Part shown: positions 53,515 through 61,449 of the stretch, one piece after another | Position numbering within the stretch: position 1 is the stretch's first letter | Layout of the letters: each line of letters begins with the position of its first letter | Assembly: GCF_001941445.1 (NCBI RefSeq) | Contig: NZ_CP009245.1 | Coordinates: 2,379,992-2,443,991, forward strand | Direction of reading: 5' to 3' | Source: Corynebacterium aquilae DSM 44791 | GTDB lineage: Bacteria > Actinomycetota > Actinomycetes > Mycobacteriales > Mycobacteriaceae | Length of the DNA stretch: 64,000 nt | Program-made: the position numbers and the translations under genes | Notes under the pieces: generated by a model | Database searches by the model: none | What the model was told of the DNA's origin: nothing | What the model saw: the letters and a program-made list of their open reading frames with translations, nothing else

Positions 53515-54528
53515 ATGCAAGATTTTGACATCCTAGCAAGCCGAAAAGGGGTAAACGAGTACTACCCCCCTTCATGTCAAGAGATTAAACAATTTTTTCT
53601 TAACACTTTCGGAGTGGACATTTCACCACTCGTTTGGTGGAATATCCTAGCCTTAGCTTTAGCCCAGGCGACCTTAGTTTTTATTCTCCTCAGCTCGCTA
53701 ACCGCTTCCGCAGCTAGCCTACTGACATACCCAGCATTCGCGAAAGAACCTACAGTACGAACAAGTTCCCGCTCCAACTCCAGCGCCAAACAGGTCGCTT
53801 TCCTATTATTATCGGTTACGATTGCGCTTTTATTCGAGCAGGATCCCGACGCCGATCACTCCAATCTACGCCTACTCACCTCCTGGCTACTCGTGGCCCC
53901 TCTTTGCTGGTTCATCCTTGAATTAGGATGGACGGCAATAGATCAAATCCACAAATCCGCAACTTGCCTCTATTCGAGCAGCAGGATGTTTTTTTCTCCT
54001 GCTGGAATAATTTTCCACATTCTCGCTACCACAATTTTTTCAAGCACCCCACTCATCATCCCCTTTTACTACAAAGCCGGAGCTTTCAACAGCTGCGAAG
54101 CCCTTTCCATCCCATACTCGGAATTGAATCTACTAATCGATCCAAAACCTTTCTTTATTTACATTTTCCTTTTTGCGATCATCCCTCTACTTTTAACCCA
54201 TCTTTTCAAAAAAGCATACCAACTAACCTCCGCATTCGCCCCCTCGTCAAAGTCATCGGAGAAATTTCCAAGCAATTCTTTTATCGAACAAGTAATCGAG
54301 TTCGCCCAGTATTTCAAACCCTTCCTTATCGTTTATGACGTAATGTGCCTAACAATTATATTCGGCACAACATTTGAGACCTACTCAGGAATGAGCAAAA
54401 TGCAGTCAATCCTATACATTCTATTTACATTTGGACTGATCGCTTGCACAATTAGAATCACCCTCCTTTCCCACAGACTATTGATCACCTACCTACACAG
54501 TAAACGGATTATCAATAATTTCATCTAG
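53515..54528 (+). CDS. multi-TM membrane protein of unknown function in the R-M island
   Basis: 337 residues. About seven hydrophobic segments (first at 41-66, last at about 305-330), with a loop containing DPDADHSN and another with SSKSSEKFPSNS. No family is recognised. Base composition is clearly more A/T-rich than the rest of the window (many TTT, ATT, AAA codons), pointing to recent acquisition. The ribosome site before 53515 is weak. It follows the methylase by 154 bp and could be part of a defence locus or a passenger. Confidence 0.6.
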   Translation: MQDFDILASRKGVNEYYPPSCQEIKQFFLNTFGVDISPLVWWNILALALAQATLVFILLSSLTASAASLLTYPAFAKEPTVRTSSRSNSSAKQVAFLLLSVTIALLFEQDPDADHSNLRLLTSWLLVAPLCWFILELGWTAIDQIHKSATCLYSSSRMFFSPAGIIFHILATTIFSSTPLIIPFYYKAGAFNSCEALSIPYSELNLLIDPKPFFIYIFLFAIIPLLLTHLFKKAYQLTSAFAPSSKSSEKFPSNSFIEQVIEFAQYFKPFLIVYDVMCLTIIFGTTFETYSGMSKMQSILYILFTFGLIACTIRITLLSHRLLITYLHSKRIINNFI

Positions 54529-54774
54529 TTTTTCGCATTCTTTTTCGCAGGAAGGGGCTTCTCGAAAGCGGTGGGCATTCTAGTTGATACTCAGCAACCA
54601 TCACAGCCAGCAATACCACTTTCGGAACTATTTCCACTCATGCAGTCTCTGAACCAAGAAAAACTTTTTACAAAGTGCTTAAATATGATTTTTAGTGCAT
54701 TAAACTCCGGGGCACACCGTCCCCGATTATCGTCACGTTCGCTCAACTAAAGCGACTCTGGATCAACCAAAAAT

Positions 54775-55683
54775 TCACAGCCCTACCGGACTAACAACTG
54801 GCGTCCCCTCGTGGTCCAGAATCTCGGCGGCCACATCGTAGACGGTCTTGATGAGGCCTTCGTTCAGGGTGTCGCAGGGAGCGCCCTGGGCGATGATGGT
54901 TCCCTGGCGCATGACCAGCAGTTCGTCACAGAAGCGGGCGGCTAGGTTGATGTCGTGAATGGCGACCATGGTGATGCCCTGGTTGGCCCGTGTGCGTTCG
55001 CGCACCAGGTTCAACAGGTACAGCTGGCGGTGCAGATCCAGCGCACTGGTCGGCTCGTCAAGGAGCATCACGTCGGGGTGCGCGACCAGCATTTGTGCGA
55101 CGGCGACGAGCTGACGCTGGCCACCAGAAAGCTCACCGATGTAGGAATCGGCGATGTGCCCTATGCCGAGTTCCACCATGGTATCGGCGGCGTTTTGCTG
55201 GGGGCTGCCCTTAGTGGTGGCACGACGAGCGGCGACAAGCACCGTTTCGAAGGCGGTCAGGCTGGCGCTGCCGGGAAGGTCCTGGGGTACATAACCGATG
55301 TGCTTGCGCAGGGCTTTACCGGTGATGGCTTTGCCATCTTTGACCAGGCTGACATGGCCGCTGTTCTTGCGGTGCACGCCTGCCAGGGTTTTGATCATGG
55401 TGGATTTACCACTGGCGTTGGGGCCAAGCAGTCCCACTACTTTCCCACCGGTTAAGGGGCGTGGGGTGAATTTTTCTAGGACGGTTTTCTTGCCGTAGCC
55501 GCATTCGAGGTCTTCGATGGTCAGCTTCATGGCATTCGGGTCTACCACCGTAGCTTCATGCTCTGCTGGGAGTTTGCCGACTGTGCGCTGCATTTCTTCG
55601 AATTGGGCGCGCCTGATGGCATCTGCTTGGCTTGCAGGGGTGTGGGTGTGCGCGGTGGTGGGGTTCTGTTGGTTGTTGCTCAC
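54775..55683 (-). CDS. siderophore-type ABC transporter ATP-binding protein
   Basis: 302 residues from a GTG at 55683 that overlaps the permease stop (GTGA). Walker A is GPNASGKST, the signature is LSGGQRQ, Walker B is VMLLDEPTSAL, and the switch His is in AIHD. The order substrate-binding, permease, ATPase is the FecBCDE/FepBDGC type for ferric siderophores, heme or cobalamin. The extra 45 N-terminal residues (NNQQNPTTAHTHTPASQAD) are polar and unusual for this subunit. Confidence 0.92.
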   Translation of the reverse strand: MSNNQQNPTTAHTHTPASQADAIRRAQFEEMQRTVGKLPAEHEATVVDPNAMKLTIEDLECGYGKKTVLEKFTPRPLTGGKVVGLLGPNASGKSTMIKTLAGVHRKNSGHVSLVKDGKAITGKALRKHIGYVPQDLPGSASLTAFETVLVAARRATTKGSPQQNAADTMVELGIGHIADSYIGELSGGQRQLVAVAQMLVAHPDVMLLDEPTSALDLHRQLYLLNLVRERTRANQGITMVAIHDINLAARFCDELLVMRQGTIIAQGAPCDTLNEGLIKTVYDVAAEILDHEGTPVVSPVGL

Positions 55684-56726
55684 CAGTTGGCCCGCTTCCT
55701 GGTCATGATGATGAGGATGAAGAAGGGAACACCGATCACGGCGGTGATGATGCCGATCGGGATGGCAAGACCGGGCTTGATCATCAGGGATGCGGCGTGT
55801 GCGACGGTGAGCACGAGCGCGCCTGAGGCCATGGAGGCCGGGATGAAGTAGCGCTGGTCTTCGCCCACCAGGATGCGGGCAATGTGGGGGCCAACCAGGC
55901 CGATGAAGCCGATGATTCCGGAAAACGCGACCGTGGTGGCGGCCAAAAGGCTCACCAGGATCAGCACGATGATGCGCAGCCGGGAGACGTTGACGCCCAT
56001 GGCCATGGCGCGGGCATCGCCCAGGCGCAGGGCGGTGAGACGCCAGCTCAAGATCATGAAGATCGGCAAGCTGAGCAGTAGGACTCCGGCGATGATGCCG
56101 TTGCCGAGCCAGGTGGCGCGGGTCATCGATCCCATGGTCCAGAACACGATCTGCTGGAGGGCCTCGGTGCTGGCGGAGTATTGCATGAGGCTGAGCATGG
56201 CCTGGAAGAAGAACACCAGGCCGATACCGAGGAGAATCATGGTTTCTGCGGATGCGCCACGAAAGACGGCTGCAAGCACGATGATCAAGGTGGCGATCAT
56301 CGCTGAAGCCCAGGCGACGGCGGCGAGGTTGAACTGGGGCACAGGGATGATGACTACGCCCAGCACGATGGCGGCTGCGCCACCGAAGGCGCTGGCGGCG
56401 CTGATTCCCAGGGTGAAGGGTTCCGCCAGGGGGTTGCCGAGGATGGTCTGCATTTGTGCGCCGGCCAGGCTCAAGCTCATGCCGACCAGTAGTGCCATCA
56501 CGCTCATGGGCAGGCGCAGTTTCCACAGCACGGTGTGGTTTTGCTGGCTGAGAGAGCTGGGGTTAATGATGCCCATGACGACCTCGCGGAAGCCGAGGTT
56601 GATGGGGCCAACAACGGTGGAGGTGACGAAGGCGGTGAGTGCTAACAGGGTGAGAAAACCAATAATCCCCCACCGGCGCCAGGTGCGGCGCCTGTGGGAG
56701 ACGATTAGTGCTTGCGACGAGGTCAC
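55680..56726 (-). CDS. FecCD-family ABC transporter permease
   Basis: 348 residues, GTG start directly after the binding-protein stop. About nine or ten TM helices. Family landmarks are the LRLPMSVMALLVGMSLSLAG stretch, QTILGNPLAEPFTLGISAAS, and GFIGLVGPHIARILVGEDQR, the coupling region. A single gene implies a homodimeric permease. Confidence 0.93.
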   Translation of the reverse strand: MTSSQALIVSHRRRTWRRWGIIGFLTLLALTAFVTSTVVGPINLGFREVVMGIINPSSLSQQNHTVLWKLRLPMSVMALLVGMSLSLAGAQMQTILGNPLAEPFTLGISAASAFGGAAAIVLGVVIIPVPQFNLAAVAWASAMIATLIIVLAAVFRGASAETMILLGIGLVFFFQAMLSLMQYSASTEALQQIVFWTMGSMTRATWLGNGIIAGVLLLSLPIFMILSWRLTALRLGDARAMAMGVNVSRLRIIVLILVSLLAATTVAFSGIIGFIGLVGPHIARILVGEDQRYFIPASMASGALVLTVAHAASLMIKPGLAIPIGIITAVIGVPFFILIIMTRKRANW

Positions 56727-57962
56727 TTAAGCGTTGTCCTTCACGTTGTCTTTGACGAAGAAGGTGCCCTTAGCCTTGAACGGCACGTACTTCTCGTGGG
56801 CTTGCTCCAGGTCCTTCTGGGGGTCGAGGTCCTTGAAGTCTTCGGGGTGCAGCCACTTAGCGAACTGCTCAAGGGCGATGTAGTTGAAGGGGGAGTCGTA
56901 GAACTGGTGCCACACGGCGAAGAACTCATCGTCCTTCGGGGCTTTCAGCTCGTCGAAACCGGGGGTTGCCAGCAGGCCCTGCAGGGTGGCCTGGGCGGTG
57001 GCCTCATCGGTGTCGTAACCCAAGTTGGCGTGCGGGACAGCTTCCGGCTTGTCCTTCTTGGCGGCCCAGGAGCCACCGGTGGCGATGATGGCGTCCGGCT
57101 GCTCAGCGATGAGCTTCTCGGCGGTGACGTCGCCGGACTCGGTGTCCAGCAGGGTGTCGCCGAGGTTCTTGCCGCCGGCGGCGTCAACGAGCTCACCGAG
57201 GTTGGACTTGTTCACGGTGGAGCAGCAGTCCTTCAGGCCGGCGGCGCGCCAGATGAAGGTGGACGGCTTGTCATCCAGGCCTTCTGCGGTCTTCTTCACG
57301 GCGTCAACCTTGGTGGTCCACTCGTCGTTGAACTGCTTGGCCTTGTCCTGCTTGCCGAAGACCTCACCGAGCAGGGCAACGGACTTGGTGGTGTTTTCCA
57401 GCGGGTGCTGGCGGAAGTCGGTGACAACATAGTTGATGCCGGCGGCATCCATCTTGTCGAGCAAACCGTTGGTCTGCGCGCCGTCGTAGTGGTCGGCGGT
57501 CATAACCACCAGGTCGGGGTTGAAGGACAGCAGGTTTTCGACGGTGACATCACCCTTGGCCATGTTGCCGATTTCGGGCAGATCCTTGGCCTCCGGGACG
57601 GCTTCCATGAAGTTGGCGTACCAGGTGGGGGCGGCGTTTTTCAGGTCAGAGCCCCAGGCGACGACCTTATCCAGCGGGTGGTCCTTATCCAGGATGGAGG
57701 TGGCGAACACGCCACGGCCTTCGCCGAGGATGACGCGCTCCGGGGCCTTGTCCAGGGTCACGGTGCGGCCCTTGACGTCGGTGAAGGTGACAGCACCCTT
57801 GTCGGCGTCGGCCTTGTCCTTGGCTTCCTGTGCCTTGGTGGCAACAGCGGAGGCTTCGGTGGCGATCGTGTCGGCATCGTTGGCTGCGTTGCTGCACGCC
57901 GAGATGGCGAGGGCGCTGGCTGCCAGAAGGCTACCCAGGATCACGCGCTTGGTGGTCATCAA
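56727..57962 (-). CDS. iron-siderophore-type ABC substrate-binding lipoprotein
   Basis: 411 residues. The signal ends in a lipobox (LAISAC), followed by the class III binding-protein fold (TFTDVKGRTVTLDKAPERVI near the start, then the LLSFNPDLVVMT region). It probably captures a ferric siderophore or heme. An unusual Cys-Cys (LKDCCSTVNKS) sits mid-protein. Upstream, near 58098-58116, a weak DtxR-like stretch (AAAGATTGCCTATGCT on the minus strand, about 10 of 17 consensus positions) could mediate iron control, but the match is poor. Confidence 0.88.
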   Translation of the reverse strand: MMTTKRVILGSLLAASALAISACSNAANDADTIATEASAVATKAQEAKDKADADKGAVTFTDVKGRTVTLDKAPERVILGEGRGVFATSILDKDHPLDKVVAWGSDLKNAAPTWYANFMEAVPEAKDLPEIGNMAKGDVTVENLLSFNPDLVVMTADHYDGAQTNGLLDKMDAAGINYVVTDFRQHPLENTTKSVALLGEVFGKQDKAKQFNDEWTTKVDAVKKTAEGLDDKPSTFIWRAAGLKDCCSTVNKSNLGELVDAAGGKNLGDTLLDTESGDVTAEKLIAEQPDAIIATGGSWAAKKDKPEAVPHANLGYDTDEATAQATLQGLLATPGFDELKAPKDDEFFAVWHQFYDSPFNYIALEQFAKWLHPEDFKDLDPQKDLEQAHEKYVPFKAKGTFFVKDNVKDNA

Positions 57963-58452
57963 AACTCCTTGAAAGTCCTGTCATTGTCGGATTGATCCGC
58001 ACCCTGGCGCATTGCCGGGAATGGCTGCAAATGTCAGCTGTCGGGTAGGCATGGCGAATGAGCGCGGGATCATCCTTTTGATTGAGGTCAGATTAGAGCA
58101 GCATAGGCAATCTTTAGCAAATGTATCCTTTTCAAAACTGCGGGCAAGTACGCACATCCTTAATCAAACCCCCTGGATATCGGCACCAAAATAAAGTCCA
58201 CCGCGCAGCCCATCCACCCCCATATGGGGGTGGGTTTTATTTTCATCTTGATGGCTACCCAATGGGCCCGCAAAACATGCGCCACACCAAACCCCCTACC
58301 CCGCCGGCAGAACGGGGGCGCTCGCCCTCGTTTGCCATGGGTTCTTCACAGGCCGCCCTCCAACCACCACCCTCCTCACCCCGCCCCACATCGCGGTGCG
58401 GTGAGACACGGGTGGAAGTTCTTCTAGACCAAACCCGTGCTACTATCCGCGT
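57963..58452. other. 490-bp divergent intergenic region
   Basis: Holds promoters for the ABC importer (leftward) and the ArsR gene (rightward). It also contains a weak DtxR-like site near 58100 and a perfect palindrome at 58214-58233. No gene is supported. Confidence 0.45.
58214..58233. promoter_or_regulatory. perfect 20-bp C-tract/G-tract palindrome
   Basis: CCACCCCCATATGGGGGTGG followed by GTTTTATTTT. It looks like a rho-independent terminator on the + strand, yet no + strand gene ends before it. It may instead be an operator in the divergent region. Its arms resemble the dyads at 11903-11965. Confidence 0.5.
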
Positions 58453-58466
58453 ATGCACGCAGATAG
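58441..58466 (+). promoter_or_regulatory. ArsR operator overlapping a -10 box and a leaderless start
   Basis: The 24-bp dyad CTATCCGCGT-ATGC-ACGCAGATAG (58443-58466, 9 of 10 arm positions paired) is centred on the ATG at 58453. TACTAT at 58441-58446 is placed as a -10 hexamer whose start point would be the A of that ATG, so the mRNA may be leaderless. Confidence 0.65.
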
Positions 58467-58800
58467 TGAAATTAATGAGGTAAGCCCCGATCTCATCGCC
58501 ATGGCCGCCGAGGTCATGCGCATCCTCGCCGACCCCACCCGCCTCGCCATCATCCTCGAGCTGGAAAAACACGGCGAACTCGGCGTCAACGCCCTGGCGG
58601 AACTGGTCGGAAAAAAGCCCTCCGGGGTGAGCCAACACCTGGCAAAAATGCGCTTCGCCCGACTCGTCACCACCCGCCAGGAAGGCACCAGTGTGCTCTA
58701 CCGGCTGGTCGATGAGCACGCCCTCGCACTGGCCCACGAGGCCATCCGCCAAGCCGAACACGCCATCGCCGGTGGCCAAATCCCACCCCACCACCGTTAG
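58453..58800 (+). CDS. ArsR/SmtB-family metal-sensing repressor, KmtR-like
   Basis: 115 residues. The winged helix reads LAELVGKKPSGVSQHLAKMR (about 48-67). The C-terminal helix and tail carry His89, Glu102, His103, His113 and His114 (DEH...AEH...PPHHR), very close to the Ni/Co ligand set of Mycobacterium tuberculosis KmtR (His88, Glu101, His102, His110, His111). No Shine-Dalgarno precedes the ATG, in line with a leaderless transcript. The MFS gene follows after 35 bp and is the likely target. Confidence 0.85.
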   Translation: MHADSEINEVSPDLIAMAAEVMRILADPTRLAIILELEKHGELGVNALAELVGKKPSGVSQHLAKMRFARLVTTRQEGTSVLYRLVDEHALALAHEAIRQAEHAIAGGQIPPHHR

Positions 58801-58835
58801 ATACGGCACACACCAAAAGCCGAAGGCACACCACC

Positions 58836-60092
58836 ATGAGCATGCTCACCCCCTTAAACAATCGCGCCTACGCGCGGCTTTTCTCAGCCCACCTCGTGGC
58901 ACTGATCGGCACGGGCCTGCTCACCGTGGCTTTGGGATTACTCGCGGTCGATATCGGCGGCACCCGCGCCGCCACCATCATGGGGCTGGCAATGAGCGTC
59001 AAAATGATCGCCTACGTCTTCGCCTCCCCACTAATGGCGGCTGCGGTCGATCGCTTCGACACCAAAGCAGTACTCATCGCCAGCGATATCATCCGGGCCG
59101 GTATCGCCCTGTGTTTACCCTTCGTCACCTACGCCTGGCAGATCTACGCACTGATTTTTATCCTGCAAATCGCCAGTGCCACCTTCACCCCGCGCTTTCA
59201 AGCGCTCATCCCCAGCCTGCTTGATGACGAAGAGACCTACACCCAAGCGCTGTCACTATCGCGCCTGGCCTACGACACCGAGGCCCTGTTAAGCCCCCTT
59301 CTGGCCGCAGCGCTGCTCACCGTCACCAGCTACCACAACCTCTTTGTCGGCACCGCCGCCGGATTCGTGTTCTCCGCAGCCTGCGTGGCCAGCACCGCAC
59401 TGCCCGCAGCCGCCCGCACACCTCAACCCGCCCAAGGCAGCTTCTTCCACCGCGCTGGCATCGGGCTGCGCACCTTCCGCCGCAGCCGCGCGCTAACCGG
59501 GCTGGCATGGCTCAACCTCGCCATCGCCGCCCCAATGTCCATCGTCATTGTCGCCACCCCCGACATCGTGCAAAACCAGCTCGGACGCACCCAAGCGGAT
59601 GTTGCAATCCTCCTAGCCTTCTTCGGTATCGGCTCCATGGCCATCGCGCTCATCCTCCCCCGCATACTCGCCCGCACCCCGCAAACCGGAGTAATGCTCG
59701 CCGGGGCGGCCACCGCCATCACCGGACTACTCACCATGAGCAGCGCCCTACTTTCCACCACCCACCTCAGTTGGCCCACCCTGTGCCTTGCTTGGCTGAT
59801 CACCGGTGCTGGATTATCCGCCATGCTCACCCCCTCCTCCCGGCTAATCACCCAACACACCACCGCCGAACAACGCAGCACCACCTTCGCCGCCCAATTC
59901 GCGCTCTCCCACGCCTGCTATCTCATCACCTATCCCCTTGTCGGATTCGCCAGCAGCGCAATCGGCATTGGCCCCACGATTACTATCTGCACTCTCATCG
60001 CCGGTGGTGCGGCCATCATGGCAGCCAGCATCTGGTGGACCAATCCTTGCACCGCCCCACACCGCACCCGCAAACACCTAGCCACCGCATAA
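58836..60092 (+). CDS. MFS efflux transporter, possible Ni/Co exporter
   Basis: 418 residues with about 12 TM segments. The loop-2/3 region reads SPLMAAAVDRFDTKAVLIASD, an MFS motif A variant. Overall it fits the NreB/enterobactin-exporter-like MFS branch. It is co-transcribed with the KmtR-like regulator, so nickel or cobalt export is a reasonable inference. Drug export cannot be ruled out. No clear metal-binding His cluster is seen, apart from a C-terminal PHRTRKH tail. Confidence 0.8.
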   Translation: MSMLTPLNNRAYARLFSAHLVALIGTGLLTVALGLLAVDIGGTRAATIMGLAMSVKMIAYVFASPLMAAAVDRFDTKAVLIASDIIRAGIALCLPFVTYAWQIYALIFILQIASATFTPRFQALIPSLLDDEETYTQALSLSRLAYDTEALLSPLLAAALLTVTSYHNLFVGTAAGFVFSAACVASTALPAAARTPQPAQGSFFHRAGIGLRTFRRSRALTGLAWLNLAIAAPMSIVIVATPDIVQNQLGRTQADVAILLAFFGIGSMAIALILPRILARTPQTGVMLAGAATAITGLLTMSSALLSTTHLSWPTLCLAWLITGAGLSAMLTPSSRLITQHTTAEQRSTTFAAQFALSHACYLITYPLVGFASSAIGIGPTITICTLIAGGAAIMAASIWWTNPCTAPHRTRKHLATA

Positions 60093-60162
60093 CCCTCCAC
60101 ATACGCGCAAGGCGCGCACCCCACACTAAAAGCGGGGCACGCGCCTCATTAGAGAATCCGGA

Positions 60163-60639
60163 CTAAATGGGCAGATTGCCCTCAATCATGTCCACCAAGT
60201 CATCATCATCGGTATCGGTCTGGGGGCTGAAGCGACCCAGCACCTCACCGTCCTCGCTGACCAGGAACTTCTCGAAGTTCCAGTGCACATCTTCCCCACC
60301 GGTCTGCTCTTTAAGGTAGCTAAACAGCGGGTGCGCATTCTCACCATTGACGTCAGCTTTTTTCAACAGCGGGAACCCCACCCCAAAGTTCGCGGTACAG
60401 AACTCAGCGATTTCCTCATCACTGCCCGGCTCCTGGGCGCCGAACTGGTTGCACGGCATACCAATGACAAACAAACCCCGGTGCGCGTACTGCTCAAACA
60501 GGCCTTGCAAGCCCGCGTACTGCGGCGTCAAACCACACTCACTGGCAGTGTTGACGATCAACAGCAAGTGGCCCTGCCAATCCGCCATGGTGGTGTCAAC
60601 ACCATTGTTCAAGGTCACTTCAATGTCATAAAAACTCAT
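60163..60639 (-). CDS. glutathione peroxidase-family thiol peroxidase
   Basis: 158 residues from the ATG at 60639 (MSFYDIEV). The catalytic set is Cys35 (NTASECGLTPQY), Gln in MPCNQFGAQEPG and Trp in VHWNFEKFLV. Cys replaces selenocysteine, and the enzyme probably uses thioredoxin or mycothiol-linked reductants because actinobacteria lack glutathione. It reduces hydroperoxides. It is monocistronic and converges with the MFS gene. Confidence 0.9.
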   Translation of the reverse strand: MSFYDIEVTLNNGVDTTMADWQGHLLLIVNTASECGLTPQYAGLQGLFEQYAHRGLFVIGMPCNQFGAQEPGSDEEIAEFCTANFGVGFPLLKKADVNGENAHPLFSYLKEQTGGEDVHWNFEKFLVSEDGEVLGRFSPQTDTDDDDLVDMIEGNLPI

Positions 60640-60714
60640 ACGCCCCATCGTAACGACCAACCCCCACCCGCGCAGGCCAAACACCACCCGGCGCGACGGT
60701 AGGAGCCACCACGC

Positions 60715-61374
60715 TTAGCTTCCCAAATGGTCCCGGTGTATTGCGTCTTTCAGGGGCCGGCGGCTGCGCCACCCGAAACGTTCCAAGTCTGGTACTTCCT
60801 CTAAATGGGTCACTGGCCCCAGGCATAGCCACGCGATTGGTCGTACTGGTTGTTTGCATCCGACGAAATCGGCGAGGAATTCTTCTTGGTAGAAACTGAC
60901 CCAGCCCACGCCTAAGCCTTCAGCGGTGGCTGCTAGCCATAGGTTTTGGATGGCCAGCGCGGCAGACATTAGTCCCGTTTCGTCGATGGTGTGGCGGCCC
61001 AGAATGTGCGGTCCTCCGCGGGTGGGGTCGTAGGTCACCACCACGCCTAGGCCTGATTCCCTGATGCCTTCGACTTTGATGGGGTTGAAGACGTCTTTGC
61101 GTGGTTCTGGCAGGCTTTCGGCAAAGGCTTGGCGTCGGGTCGCTACGTGGGTTGCGAACTCGGCGAGGCGCTGTGGGTCGTCGATGAGCACGAAGTCCCA
61201 GGGGTGGGAGTTGCCCACGCTGGGGGCGCTGTGCGCCGCAGTGAGTACCCGCATCAGTACCTGTTCGTCGAGTTTTTCGCCCGTGAATTCAGCGCGCACA
61301 TCTCGGCGTTTGGCAATGGTGTCGTATACGGCGCGGATTTCGGGGGCGAGGGAGGAAAAATCGGTGCTGGTCAC
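60715..61374 (-). CDS. bluB: 5,6-dimethylbenzimidazole synthase (BluB), nitroreductase family
   Basis: 219 residues from a GTG at 61374. An ATG at 61425 adds 17 residues, and neither has a clear ribosome site. BluB landmarks are AKRRDVRAEF, HSAPSVGNSHPWDFVLID, KVEGIRESGLGVVV, LGRHTIDETGLMSAALAIQN and AEGLGVGWVSFY. The enzyme breaks down FMN with oxygen to make the lower ligand of cobalamin. No other cobalamin gene is in the window. A plain nitroreductase is the alternative, but the VGWVS and GRHT signatures favour BluB. Confidence 0.85.
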   Translation of the reverse strand: MTSTDFSSLAPEIRAVYDTIAKRRDVRAEFTGEKLDEQVLMRVLTAAHSAPSVGNSHPWDFVLIDDPQRLAEFATHVATRRQAFAESLPEPRKDVFNPIKVEGIRESGLGVVVTYDPTRGGPHILGRHTIDETGLMSAALAIQNLWLAATAEGLGVGWVSFYQEEFLADFVGCKQPVRPIAWLCLGPVTHLEEVPDLERFGWRSRRPLKDAIHRDHLGS

Positions 61375-61449
61375 GCATTTAAGCCTATGCCCGTCCAACA
61401 AGCTGGTGCATGTCGGAACGGACATTCAACTCATCTGGAATAGGCCGTG

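Noticed and set aside
54775-56526. Longer ABC ATPase frame reaching into the permease gene
   Set aside because: The added part is out-of-frame permease sequence. The GTG at 55683 overlapping the permease stop gives a normal subunit.
58097-58117. DtxR box upstream of the siderophore binding-protein gene
   Set aside because: Only about 10 of 17 consensus positions match. I kept it as a remark, not a feature.
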